Assembly (NCBI RefSeq): GCF_011383005.1
Contig: NZ_CP049935.1
Location: forward strand, 620,001-684,000
DNA: 64,000 bases
Source: Phycicoccus sp. HDW14
GTDB lineage: Bacteria; Actinomycetota; Actinomycetes; Actinomycetales; Dermatophilaceae
Reading direction: 5' to 3'
The position numbers and the translations under genes were made by a program. Below are positions 1 through 9,674 of the stretch, piece by piece. The notes beneath the pieces are model-generated. The model was given only the letters and a program-made list of their open reading frames with translations, had not been told where the DNA came from and searched no databases. Numbering within the stretch: the first letter of the stretch is position 1; each line of letters starts with the position of its first letter.

Positions 1-105
1 TCGCTCGCGTGGGCCGGCTGGATCCTCGTGCCGTACGCGGTGTGGATGACCGTCGCGACGAGCCTGTCCGTGGGCTACTGGCGGCTGGTGCCGGGGACGC
101 GGTGA
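1..105 (+). CDS. TspO/MBR family protein, C-terminal fragment
   Basis: Open from the window edge in frame 1 and ending at TGA 103-105, giving the last 34 residues of a protein. The Trp- and aromatic-rich stretch ([11 protein letters not shown], then [10 protein letters not shown]) matches the last transmembrane helix of TspO/MBR sensory membrane proteins, which end in a W-x2-YxxW...A-x-L...Y-x-W-R-L pattern. The family binds tetrapyrroles or cholesterol in the membrane. Only the end is visible, so the call rests on a short motif. Confidence 0.55.
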   Translation, partial: SLAWAGWILVPYAVWMTVATSLSVGYWRLVPGTR

Positions 106-165
106 GCCCGGCGCCGGCACCGGGTCGAGTGGCGGGATGGCCCAGCGGCCGCGGTGCCGCGAACC

Positions 166-171
166 TAGGAT
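166..171 (+). promoter_or_regulatory. Leaderless -10 box of ilvD
   Basis: TAGGAT at 166-171 is a good actinobacterial -10 (TANNNT). It ends seven bases before ATG 179, so transcription would begin at or next to the start codon. The same geometry recurs in front of many other genes in the window. No convincing -35 is needed or seen. Confidence 0.5.
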
Positions 172-178
172 GACCGGC

Positions 179-1879
179 ATGACGAGCACCCCCGACATCA
201 AGCCCCGCAGCCGCGACGTCACCGACGGCCTCGAGAAGGCCGCCGCGCGGGGGATGCTGCGCGCCGTCGGGATGGGCGACGACGACTGGGTCAAGCCGCA
301 GGTCGGGGTGGCCAGCTCCTGGAACGAGATCACCCCGTGCAACCTCTCCCTCGACCGGCTCGCCAAGGCCGTCAAGGACGGCGTCCACGCGGCGGGTGGC
401 TACCCGCTCGAGTTCGGCACCATCTCGGTGAGCGACGGCATCTCGATGGGTCACGAGGGGATGCACTTCTCGCTCGTCAGCCGCGAGATCATCGCCGACT
501 CGGTCGAGACGGTGATGAACGCCGAGCGGCTCGACGGCTCGGTGCTGCTCGCCGGCTGCGACAAGTCCCTGCCCGGGATGCTCATGGCCGCCGCGCGCCT
601 CGACCTCTCGTCGGTCTTCCTCTACGCCGGCTCGATCCTGCCCGGCATCGCCAAGCTGTCCGACGGCAGCGAGAAGACGGTGACGATCATCGACGCCTTC
701 GAGGCCGTCGGAGCCTGTGCCCGTGGGCTGATGAGCCGCGAGGACGTCGACGCCATCGAGCGCGCCATCTGCCCGGGCGAGGGCGCCTGCGGCGGCATGT
801 ACACCGCCAACACGATGGCCTCCGTGGCCGAGGCGATCGGGATGTCGCTGCCGGGGTCCGCCGCCCCGCCCGCCACCGACCGCCGCCGGGACGGGTTCGC
901 CCGCAAGAGCGGTGAGGCCGTCGTCGAGCTGCTGCGCCGCGGCATCACCGCGCGCGACATCATGACCAAGGAGGCGTTCGAGAACGCCATCGCGGTCGTC
1001 ATGGCCTTCGGCGGCTCGACCAACGCGGTGCTGCACCTCCTGGCCATCGCCCACGAGGCCGAGGTCGACCTCACCCTCGAGGACTTCCGCCGGGTCGGGG
1101 CCCGCGTGCCGCACCTCGCCGACGTCAAGCCCTTCGGCTCCTACGTCATGACCGACGTCGACCGTGTCGGCGGCGTGCCCGTGGTCATGCGCGCCCTGCT
1201 CGATGCCGGTCTGCTGCACGGCGACTGCCTCACCGTCACCGGTCGCACGATGGCCGAGAACCTCGCCGACATCGCGCCGCCGGACGTCGACGGCAAGGTC
1301 GTCCGGGCGATGTCCGAGCCGATCCACCGCACCGGCGGCATCACCATCCTCACCGGCTCGCTGGCGCCCGAGGGAGCCGTCGTGAAGTCGGCCGGCTTCG
1401 ACTCCGACGTCTTCGAGGGCACCGCCCGCGTCTTCGACGGCGAGCGGGCCGCGATGGACTCCGTCGAGGACGGCACGCTGGCCGCCGGCGACGTCGTCGT
1501 CATCCGCTACGAGGGCCCCAAGGGCGGCCCGGGGATGCGCGAGATGCTCGCCGTCACCGGGGCGATCAAGGGCGCCGGCCTCGGCAAGGACGTCCTGCTC
1601 CTCACCGACGGCCGGTTCTCCGGCGGCACCACCGGGCTGTGCGTCGGCCACGTCGCGCCCGAGGCCGTCGACGAGGGCCCCATCGCGTTCGTCCGTGACG
1701 GCGACCGGATCCGCCTCGACGTCGCCGCCGGCACCCTCGACCTGCTCGTCGACGACGCGGAGCTCGAGCGCCGCCGCGCCGACGGCGTCACGCACCCCGA
1801 GCCCAAGTACACCCGCGGCGTCCTCGCGAAGTACCGCAAGCTGGTCCGCAGCGCGAGCACGGGCGCCGTGTGTGACTGA
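179..1879 (+). CDS. ilvD: Dihydroxy-acid dehydratase
   Basis: Fe-S enzyme that dehydrates 2,3-dihydroxy-isovalerate and 2,3-dihydroxy-methylvalerate to the 2-oxo acids, the third step of valine and isoleucine synthesis; cytosolic. Family signatures are clear: the cluster-ligand region [10 protein letters not shown] near residue 127, [16 protein letters not shown] near 199, [11 protein letters not shown] near 279 and the C-terminal [14 protein letters not shown] near 480. About 566 residues, the normal length. ATG 179 is chosen because a TAGGAT -10 box lies seven bases upstream, implying a leaderless transcript; ATG 170 and 137 are in frame but less likely. It stands apart from the ilvBNC operon and overlaps the start region of the following ABC transporter genes. 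Confidence 0.95.
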   Translation: MTSTPDIKPRSRDVTDGLEKAAARGMLRAVGMGDDDWVKPQVGVASSWNEITPCNLSLDRLAKAVKDGVHAAGGYPLEFGTISVSDGISMGHEGMHFSLVSREIIADSVETVMNAERLDGSVLLAGCDKSLPGMLMAAARLDLSSVFLYAGSILPGIAKLSDGSEKTVTIIDAFEAVGACARGLMSREDVDAIERAICPGEGACGGMYTANTMASVAEAIGMSLPGSAAPPATDRRRDGFARKSGEAVVELLRRGITARDIMTKEAFENAIAVVMAFGGSTNAVLHLLAIAHEAEVDLTLEDFRRVGARVPHLADVKPFGSYVMTDVDRVGGVPVVMRALLDAGLLHGDCLTVTGRTMAENLADIAPPDVDGKVVRAMSEPIHRTGGITILTGSLAPEGAVVKSAGFDSDVFEGTARVFDGERAAMDSVEDGTLAAGDVVVIRYEGPKGGPGMREMLAVTGAIKGAGLGKDVLLLTDGRFSGGTTGLCVGHVAPEAVDEGPIAFVRDGDRIRLDVAAGTLDLLVDDAELERRRADGVTHPEPKYTRGVLAKYRKLVRSASTGAVCD

Positions 1880-1942
1880 CGCACGGGGGAGGGGCCGGCC
1901 CTCGAGCTGGTCGGCCTCGTCAAGGAGTTCCGGGGGCGGCGC

Positions 1943-2644
1943 GTGGTCCACGGGCTGTCGCTCAGCGTCCCCCGGGGCTCGCTGTTCGGCCTCGTCGGAC
2001 CCAACGGCGCCGGCAAGACGACGACCCTGTCGATGGCCACCGGCCTGCTGCGCCCCGACGGCGGCACGGCCCGCGTCCTCGGGCTCGACGTCTGGGCCGA
2101 CCCCGCCGCCGCCAAGGCGGTCATGGGCGTCTCGCCCGACGGGCTGCGCCTCTTCGAGCAGCTGTCCGGTCGCGAGCTGCTGCACTACGTCGCCGACCTG
2201 CGCCGGATGCCGGTGGGGGAGAGCCGTGCCCGCACCGAGGAGCTGCTCGCGGTCCTCGACCTCGCTGACGACGCGAACGTCGTCGTCGCCGACTACAGCG
2301 CCGGCATGGTCAAGAAGATCAGCCTCGCCGCGGCCCTCATCCACGCCCCGCGCCTGCTCGTGCTCGACGAGCCGTTCGAGGCCGTCGACCCCGTCTCCGG
2401 GCAGGCCATCCGCACCATCCTCCGGCGCTACGTCGGCACGGGCGGCACGGTCGTCATGTCGAGCCACGTCATGGAGCTCGTCGAGGGACTGTGCGACCGG
2501 GTCGCCGTCGTCGCCGGCGGCCGGGTGCTGGCCGACGACACGGTCGGCGCGCTGACGGCGGGCGGTTCGCTGCACCAGCGCTTCCTCGAGCTCGTCGGCG
2601 CCGGTGAGGTGTCCGGCGACGGGCTCACCTGGCTCGGCGGATGA
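1943..2644 (+). CDS. ABC transporter ATP-binding protein
   Basis: ATPase subunit of an ABC exporter. Walker A is GPNGAGKTT about 20 residues in, the signature is YSAGM instead of LSGGQ, Walker B is LLVLDEPFEAVDP and the H-loop is SSHVMELVE. The first in-frame start is GTG 1943, but homology-like coding (LELVGLVKEFRG) continues upstream to the ilvD stop in the same frame with no start codon. If one G is missing from the G run at 1885-1889, GTG 1872 becomes the start, overlapping the ilvD stop, and the protein gains about 24 residues. That fits the base-loss pattern seen elsewhere here. It pairs with the permease that follows; substrate unknown. Confidence 0.85.
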   Translation: MVHGLSLSVPRGSLFGLVGPNGAGKTTTLSMATGLLRPDGGTARVLGLDVWADPAAAKAVMGVSPDGLRLFEQLSGRELLHYVADLRRMPVGESRARTEELLAVLDLADDANVVVADYSAGMVKKISLAAALIHAPRLLVLDEPFEAVDPVSGQAIRTILRRYVGTGGTVVMSSHVMELVEGLCDRVAVVAGGRVLADDTVGALTAGGSLHQRFLELVGAGEVSGDGLTWLGG

Positions 2645-2657
2645 GCGGCGCCCGACC

Positions 2658-4228
2658 GTGACCCTCCTCGTCGTCCGGCTCCGGTTCACGATGTGGCGCA
2701 CCGCGATGAGCCGCAGCTCGCTGCACCTCACGTCGTCGGTCGTCGGCGGGCTCGTCGCCCTCGGGGTCGTCGGGGTCCTCGGGCCGGCGCTCGCACTGCT
2801 CGCGGCCCGGCCGGTGCGCCTCACGGCCCTCACCGTGCCGCTGTTCGCGACCTTCACCCTCATGTGGGTGGTGCTCAGCCTCGTCGCCACGGGCGTCGAC
2901 AACGTCCTCGACCCCGCCCGCTTCACGGTGCTGCCGCTGCGCCCGCGCGAGCTGGCCCGTGGGCTGCTCGCCGCGGCCTACACGGGCATCCCGGCGATGA
3001 TGTTCGTCCTGCTGGCCCTGGCCCAGGTGGTGGCCTGGGCGGGCCACCCCGCCGCCCTGCCGGCCGCGCTGCTCGCCGCGGCCCTCGGCACGCTGACGGC
3101 GATCCTCGGGTCCCGGGCGGTGACCAGCGCCCTCGCGCGGGTCATGGGCAGCCGGGGCGGTCGGCTCGTGGGGCCGTCGTCGTCTCGCTCGTCACCCTCC
3201 TGCCGCTCGTGCTCAACCTCGTGCTGAGCACCGGCACGGTGGGTCCCGACGTGCGCGCCTTCGACGCCGGCGCCTCGGCGCGGATCGCCTCCTGGACCCC
3301 GCTCGGGTGGTCGTGGGGCCTGCCGTACGACGTGGCGACCGGCCGCTGGTGGCAGGCCGGGGTCCAGCTCGTCCTCGCCGTGGCGCTCGTCGTGCTGCTC
3401 TGGGAGGTGTGGGTCCGCCAGCTCGCCCGCACCCTCACCTCACCGATGACGGCGGGCGGCGGGCAGCGCATCGGCCGGGCCCGGCTACTGCCGGCAGCGT
3501 TGGGGCACAGCCCGACCGCGACGATCGCGGCCCGACGCATCCGGGCCTGGTACCGCGACAGCCGGCTGGTCAGCATCGCGCTGCGCACCGCCGTCCTGCC
3601 GGTCTTCTTCGTCGTGCAGTCGGCGCTCACCGGCTCCGGGGCCTTCGCCGGCGTCGGGGTCGTCACGCTCGCGGTGTTCGCCGGGCTGACCCTGATGAAC
3701 GACCTCGCCTTCGACGGCCCGGCCTGGTGGGTGCACGTCAGCACGGGCGTGCGCGGGTGGGAGGACCGGCTCGGGCGGGCCCTGGCCTCGACCATCGTCT
3801 TCGGACCGGTGCTCGTCGTCACCTTCGTCGTCGCGGCCTCGCTCGGGTTGCTCGCACCCGTCGTCCCGTGGGCCGGTGTCTCCATCGCCGCGTTCCTCGC
3901 GAGCCTCGGGCTGGCCGTCGGTGTCGGGGCCGTGCTCCCCGGTACGGCGCCGCGCACCGGAGGCAACCCGTTCGCCGCCTCGTCCGGCGGTGCCGCACAG
4001 GGCTGCCTCACGGCGCTCATCTCGTTCGTCGGGCCGCTCGTGCTCGTCCTCCCGGTCGGCGTCGCCGCGGCCCTGACGGCCGGCAGCCCAGTCGGACGCT
4101 GGGTCGTCCTCGTCCTCGCCGTGGCCTACGGCGGCGCGCTGCTGCTCGCCGGAGTGGTCCTCGGCGGGCGACGGCTCGACGAGCGGGCCCCCGAGATGCT
4201 CGGCCAGCTGGCGCACGCCCAGATCTGA
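2658..4228 (+). CDS. ABC transporter permease (reading frame broken at 3170-3173)
   Basis: Integral membrane partner of the preceding ATPase, with many hydrophobic helices over about 520 residues. Coding runs from GTG 2658 (protein starts near TLLVVRLRFTMW) in one frame to about 3170 and then continues in another frame from VVVSLVTLLPLVLNL to the end. One extra G in the four-G run at 3170-3173 restores a single protein, so the break is probably a homopolymer error. An alternative start is ATG 2641, overlapping the ATPase stop as ATGA, if one C is also missing near 2651. The architecture (two large hydrophobic blocks, no periplasmic binding protein nearby) suggests an exporter. Substrate not predictable. 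Confidence 0.75.
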
Positions 4229-4234
4229 GCCCGG

Positions 4235-5182
4235 TCAGGCGGGGGCATCAGCCCGGCTCGAGCGCTCGACGCGCCAGAGGCCGGCGGCGACCAGCGCCGC
4301 GAGCGCGGCCCCCGCACCGGTGAGCAGCAGCCGCTCGAGGGCCAGCCCGGCCCCGGACCCGAACAGCCCGCCCGAGCCGACGAGCACGACGGCCGCGCTG
4401 CTCGCGGCCGACATCCACCGGGTCTCGCGGACCGCGGTCCAGGCCAGGGCGAGCACGCCGAGCAGGGCCGAGGCGGTGAGGGCGACGACGGTGGGCAGCA
4501 CCGCGACCGCGAGGACCGCGGCGAGCACGCCCGTCACCGTGCCGACGACCCGGGCCGTTGCCTGCGCGGAGGTCTCCTCGCGCGAGACCGCGAGCACCAT
4601 GGCGACCGCGACGACCAGCCAGTAGCCGTGACCCAGCCCCAGCGCCGTCGTGACCACCGTGCCGGCCCCGGCGACGAGCGCGGTGGCCACGGCGTGCCGG
4701 CCGGCCTCGGCGGCGGGCACCGGCTGGGCGGGGACGGCCACGCGGGCCAGGGTCGTCAGCGCCACGACGACGAGGCCGCCCACGGCCACCCAGCCGGTGA
4801 CGGCCGGCCCGGCGGACCCCAGCGGCAGGGCGGCGCCCAGGGCCGCGAGCACCGGCAGGAAGGTGGCGGTGCGCGCCCCGTGACGCGTCGGCGGCACCTG
4901 CGCCAGGGCGGCGACGGCGACGGCGGCACCGGCGGCCAGCGCGTGCCCGTGGGCGAGCCAGCCGAGGCCGAAGGACGCGGCCCCGAGAGCGGCGACGAGG
5001 CCCCGGACACGCACCGGCACGGCGGCGACCGCGGCCGTCGAGACCCCGAGGGCGCCGAGCAGCACCCCGACGGCGGCCGCCCTCCCGACGCCCCAGCCGA
5101 CGGCCGCGGCGAGCACCCCGACGCCCGCGACCAGCGCGACGGCGAGCGCGAGGACGCGTCGAGGCGGCCAGGGGACGTGCAC
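4235..5182 (-). CDS. FUSC-like aromatic-acid exporter family membrane protein
   Basis: Very hydrophobic Ala/Val/Leu-rich protein of about 315 residues with perhaps eight to ten helices. The segment GHGYWLVVAVAMVLAVSREET followed by RVVGTVTG resembles the conserved core of FUSC/fusaric-acid-resistance-type membrane proteins (YW...R..GT..G). Start GTG 5182 is preferred because GGAGG lies four bases upstream; an in-frame GTG at 5254 would add 24 residues. Convergent with the ABC permease, whose stop is seven bases away, and divergent from ilvB. Role and substrate are inferred from the fold only. Confidence 0.6.
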   Translation of the reverse strand: MHVPWPPRRVLALAVALVAGVGVLAAAVGWGVGRAAAVGVLLGALGVSTAAVAAVPVRVRGLVAALGAASFGLGWLAHGHALAAGAAVAVAALAQVPPTRHGARTATFLPVLAALGAALPLGSAGPAVTGWVAVGGLVVVALTTLARVAVPAQPVPAAEAGRHAVATALVAGAGTVVTTALGLGHGYWLVVAVAMVLAVSREETSAQATARVVGTVTGVLAAVLAVAVLPTVVALTASALLGVLALAWTAVRETRWMSAASSAAVVLVGSGGLFGSGAGLALERLLLTGAGAALAALVAAGLWRVERSSRADAPA

Positions 5183-5287
5183 GGGACCTCCGGTGGGACG
5201 GGGAGCCGGTGGCGAGGCTAGCGCGGCGCCCGCGGCCGACGTGAGCAGCGCCACGGTCCCGGATGGTGGGACCGGCCGTCTCGCAGG

Positions 5288-5317
5288 TTGACACCTTCAC
5301 CGGCGCGGGACGACAGT
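5288..5317 (+). promoter_or_regulatory. Promoter of the ilvB leader
   Basis: Perfect -35 TTGACA at 5288-5293, an 18-base spacer and a -10 of GACAGT at 5312-5317. The -10 ends six bases before the GTG of the leader peptide, so the leader is probably translated from a leaderless transcript. Confidence 0.55.
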
Positions 5318-5323
5318 GTCCAC

Positions 5324-5359
5324 GTGGCCCGAGTCCTCGTACTTCCGCAGCGCGCCTGA
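5324..5359 (+). CDS. ilvB attenuator leader peptide (MARVLVLPQRA)
   Basis: Eleven-residue ORF starting GTG and ending TGA 5357-5359. Residues 4-7 are Val-Leu-Val-Leu, encoded GTC CTC GTA CTT; GTA and CTT are rare codons in this genome, which suits ribosome stalling when charged Val- or Leu-tRNA is scarce. It sits six bases after a -10 box, directly before a hairpin and a U-tract terminator ahead of ilvB. Peptide attenuators with clustered branched-chain codons upstream of ilvBNC are established in other actinobacteria such as Streptomyces and Corynebacterium. The peptide probably has no function except regulation. Confidence 0.8.
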   Translation: MARVLVLPQRA

Positions 5360-5418
5360 CGCCCACGCACCAGGCGCGCTCCCTCCGTCGTCCCGCCACG
5401 GGACAGGAGGGTTTTTTT
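5350..5418 (+). terminator. ilvBNC attenuator: leader hairpin and intrinsic terminator
   Basis: Two consecutive structures. A perfect 9-bp stem (5350-5358 with 5371-5379) begins inside the leader ORF and covers its stop codon. Immediately after comes a terminator: CCCTCC (5381-5386) and GTCCC (5390-5394) pair with GGGAC (5400-5404) and GGAGGG (5406-5411), followed by seven T at 5412-5418. The layout is that of transcription attenuation: ribosome position on the Val/Leu codons decides which stem forms. The alternative antiterminator pairing was not resolved by eye. Confidence 0.75.
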
Positions 5419-5473
5419 GTGCGTGGACCACGGACCCCAGCCCCCACGGCGACCAGAGAGCGGTGACCCCGAC

Positions 5474-7353
5474 GTGAGCGACACCCGACCGGCGACCCCG
5501 GCAGCCCTGCACCCCGCACCGAGCCCTGCGCAGGTCGCGCAGCAGGCCCGGGCGCGGACCCCCGTCGAGGTCACCGGGGCCCAGAGCCTCGTGCTCTCGC
5601 TCGAGGCGATGGAGGTCGACACCGTCTTCGGCATCCCGGGCGGCACGATCCTGCCCGCCTACGACCCGCTGCTCGACTCGGCCAAGGTGCGTCACATCCT
5701 CGTCCGCCACGAGCAGGGCGCCGGCCACGCGGCCGAGGGCTACGCCGCCGCGACCGGCAAGGTCGGCGTGTGCATGGCCACCTCCGGCCCGGGCGCGACC
5801 AACCTCGTGACGCCGCTCGCCGACGCGTACATGGACTCGGTGCCGATCGTCGCCATCACCGGGCAGGTCGTCTCGTCGGCCATCGGCACGGATGCCTTCC
5901 AGGAGGCCGACATCCGCGGCATCACGATGCCGATCACCAAGCACAGCTACCTCGTCACCGACGGCGCCGACATCCCGCGCGTCATCGCCGAGGCGTTCCA
6001 CATCGCCTCCACCGGGCGCCCCGGGCCGGTGCTCGTCGACATCCCCAAGGACATCCTCCAGGCGCGCACGACGTTCTCGTGGCCGCCGAAGATCGCCCTG
6101 CCGGGGTACCACCCGGTCACCCGCCCGCACGGCAAGCAGATCCGCGAGGCGGCCCGGCTCATCGCCGCCGCCGAGCGCCCGATCCTCTACGTCGGCGGCG
6201 GGGTCATCCGGGCCCGGGCGAGCGAGGAGCTGCGACGCTTCGTCGAGCTGACCCAGATCCCGGTCGTCACGACCCTCATGGCCCGCGGCGCCCTGCCCGA
6301 CAGCCACCCGCTGCACCTCGGCATGCCGGGGATGCACGGCTCGGTCGCGGCCGTCACCGGGCTGCAGAAGTCCGACCTCATCATCGCCCTCGGCGCCCGC
6401 TTCGACGACCGCGTCACGGGCCAGCTCTCGACCTTCGCGCCCGAGGCCAAGGTCATCCACGCCGACATCGACCCCGCCGAGATCAGCAAGAACCGCAAGG
6501 CCGACGTCCCGATCGTCGGCGACTGCCTCGCGGTCATCACCGACCTCGCCGAGGCCGTCGACGCCGACCTGGAGGCCGGTCGGGGCGGCGACTACGCCGG
6601 GTGGCGCGAGCGCGTCGCGGGCTGGAAGGAGACCTTCCCGGTCGGTTACACCGCGCCCGAGGACGGCACCCTCTCGCCGCAGCTGGTCATCGAGCGGCTC
6701 GGGGCCATCGCCGGACCGGAGGCGGTCTACGTCGCCGGCGTCGGGCAGCACCAGATGTGGGCCGCCCAGTTCGTCCAGTACGAGCGCCCCAACTCCTGGC
6801 TGAACTCCGGGGCCTCGGCACGATGGGCTACTCGGTCCCGGCGGCCATGGGGGCCCAGGTCGGCGAGCCCGACCGGGTCGTGTGGGCCGTCGACGGCGAC
6901 GGCTGCTTCCAGATGACCAACCAGGAGCTCGCGACCTGCGTCATCAACAACATCCCGATCAAGGTCGCGATCATCAACAACAGCTCGCTCGGCATGGTGC
7001 GGCAGTGGCAGACCCTCTTCTACAACGAGCGGTACTCCAACACCGACCTGCACACCTCGGTCGGCTCGCGCGTGCCCGACTTCGTCAAGCTCGCCGACGC
7101 CTACGGGTGCGTCGGGCTGCGGTGCGAGACACCGGAGGACGTCGACGAGACGATCCGCCAGGCGATGGCCGTCACCGACCGCCCGGTCGTCGTCGACTTC
7201 GTCGTGCACCGCGACGCGATGGTGTGGCCGATGGTCCCCGCCGGCGTGAGCAACGACGCGATCCAGGTCGCCCGCGACACCGCGCCCCAGTGGGACCGCG
7301 AGGAGTCCGAGGCCATCGAGCAGGACACCGACGCCGACCACGACGGCCAGTGA
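5474..7353 (+). CDS. ilvB: Acetolactate synthase large subunit (frame broken at 6809-6812)
   Basis: Thiamine-diphosphate enzyme that condenses pyruvate with pyruvate or 2-oxobutyrate, the committed step to valine, leucine and isoleucine. The catalytic Glu sits in [13 protein letters not shown] near residue 78; the ThDP/Mg motif [11 protein letters not shown]...NN is near 475-493, followed by LGMVRQWQ. About 626 residues. GTG 5474 ([12 protein letters not shown]) is the start. Frame changes at the four-G run 6809-6812 inside the conserved [11 protein letters not shown] motif; one more G restores it, so the gene is read as intact. Forms an operon with ilvN (10-base gap) and probably ilvC, under the attenuator upstream. 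Confidence 0.93.
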
Positions 7354-7363
7354 GGAAGCACCC

Positions 7364-7876
7364 ATGAGCAAGCACACCCTGTCCGTCCTCGTCGAGAACA
7401 AGCCCGGCGTCCTCGCGCGCATCGCGGCGCTGTTCTCCCGGCGCGGCTTCAACATCGACAGCCTCGCGGTCGGTGAGACCGAGCACGCCGAGGTCTCCCG
7501 GATGACCGTCGTCGTCGACGTCGAGGACCTGCCGCTCGAGCAGGTGACCAAGCAGCTCAACAAGCTCGTCGAGGTGCTCAAGGTCGTCGAGCTCGAGCCG
7601 GGCTCGGCCGTCCAGCGCCAGGTCATGCTCATCAAGGTCAGGGCCGACGCCGCGACCCGCAGCCAGGTCCTCGAGATGGTGCAGATGTTCCGCGCCAAGG
7701 TCGTCGACGTCGCCACCGAGTCGCTGACCATCGAGGCGACCGGCACCTCCGAGAAGCTCACCGCGCTGCTCGAGGTCCTCGAGCCGTTCGGCGTCCGCGA
7801 GCTCGTGCAGTCCGGCATGGTCGCCGTCGGCCGCGGGCCGCGCTCGATCACGGACCGGGCGCTCCGGACCGCCTGA
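7364..7876 (+). CDS. ilvN: Acetolactate synthase regulatory small subunit
   Basis: 170-residue partner of IlvB that confers valine feedback inhibition. The N-terminal ACT domain is at residues 4-78 (HTLSVLVENKPGVLARIAALFSRRGFNIDSL, with the ligand-binding GVLAR and GFNI segments), followed by the ALS_ss_C domain. Starts ATG 7364 ten bases after the ilvB stop with AGGAAGC as ribosome site. Confidence 0.95.
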   Translation: MSKHTLSVLVENKPGVLARIAALFSRRGFNIDSLAVGETEHAEVSRMTVVVDVEDLPLEQVTKQLNKLVEVLKVVELEPGSAVQRQVMLIKVRADAATRSQVLEMVQMFRAKVVDVATESLTIEATGTSEKLTALLEVLEPFGVRELVQSGMVAVGRGPRSITDRALRTA

Positions 7877-7888
7877 GCGCGCAGCGCC

Positions 7889-8977
<1,089 letters not shown>

Positions 8978-8989
8978 ACCCCGACGACC

Positions 8990-9037
8990 GACGAGAACAT
9001 GCCGTGCCACCCCCGAGGTGCACGGCATGTTCTCGTC
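8990..9037 (+). terminator. Strong hairpin terminator after ilvC
   Basis: A perfect 18-bp stem (8990-9007 with 9020-9037) around a 12-base loop, 12 bases after the ilvC stop. There is no T-run, as often in actinobacteria. It closes the ilvBNC operon. Confidence 0.75.
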
Positions 9038-9063
9038 CCTCGACCTCCACCTAGTCTGGCGCC

Positions 9064-9528
9064 GTGCGTGACCTCGTCGACGGCTGGCCCTTCTGGGTGG
9101 TCGTCGTCGTCTTCTGGCTGGGTGCGACGGCCCGTGGCACGGCCACCTACTGGGTGGGGCGCGGCGTGCGCGCCGGGGGAGCGCGCACCCGCTGGGCGCA
9201 CCACCTCGATCGGCCCGCCATCGCCCGCGCCGAGCGGTTCGTCCGCCGCGTCGGGCCGCCGGCGGTCACCCTCGGCTTCCTGACCATCGGTCTGCAGACG
9301 GCCATCAACGCCTCGTCGGGGATGCTCCGGATGCCGCTGCGCCGCTTCCTTCCCGCCGTCGTCCTCGGGGCCCTCCTCTGGGCGCTGCTCTACGCGACCG
9401 CCGGGATGGCCGTCGTCGACGCAGCCCTCGGCCGCGTGCCCTGGTGGTGGCTGCTCGTCGTCGCGGCGCTCGTCGTCGGGGTCGTGCTCGTGGCCCGGGG
9501 CGTGCGCCGCGCGGCCGACCGTTCCTGA
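9064..9528 (+). CDS. VTT/DedA-type membrane protein
   Basis: 154 residues with about four transmembrane segments. The middle part, with RVGPPAVTLGFLTIGLQTAINASSGMLRMPLRRFLPAVVLGALLW, resembles the VTT (SNARE-associated, DedA) domain: a Gly/Pro-rich re-entrant stretch, then Arg residues and a final helix. DedA proteins are linked to lipid flipping, but no activity can be assigned here. GTG 9064 follows a -10 TAGTCT (9052-9057) by six bases, so the transcript is probably leaderless. Confidence 0.6.
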   Translation: MRDLVDGWPFWVVVVVFWLGATARGTATYWVGRGVRAGGARTRWAHHLDRPAIARAERFVRRVGPPAVTLGFLTIGLQTAINASSGMLRMPLRRFLPAVVLGALLWALLYATAGMAVVDAALGRVPWWWLLVVAALVVGVVLVARGVRRAADRS

Positions 9529-9533
9529 GAGGC

Positions 9534-9554
9534 GACCACGATCACATCGTGGTC
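9534..9554. promoter_or_regulatory. 21-bp palindrome upstream of serA
   Basis: A perfect 9-3-9 inverted repeat (GACCACGAT-CAC-ATCGTGGTC) eight bases after the preceding stop. It lies about 28 bases upstream of the TACGAT -10 at 9582-9587 that probably serves serA, so it covers the -35 region. It could be an operator for serA or a short terminator of the VTT gene; the near-perfect symmetry and low GC of the arms favour an operator. Confidence 0.45.
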
Positions 9555-9674
9555 ACTGGTGTCCACATGCTGGCAGCGACCTACGATGGAGCACCCCGGC
9601 ACAGCGGCGTGCCGGACGGCAGTCACCCGCATCGGCGGACCCCACAGACCACACCGAAGCAAGGGATCAGACAC

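Noticed and set aside
6800-6820. Programmed ribosomal frameshift in ilvB and other genes
   Set aside because: Sites lack slippery heptamers with downstream pseudoknots common to all, occur in unrelated genes, and share only the feature of a G or C run; sequencing error is simpler.
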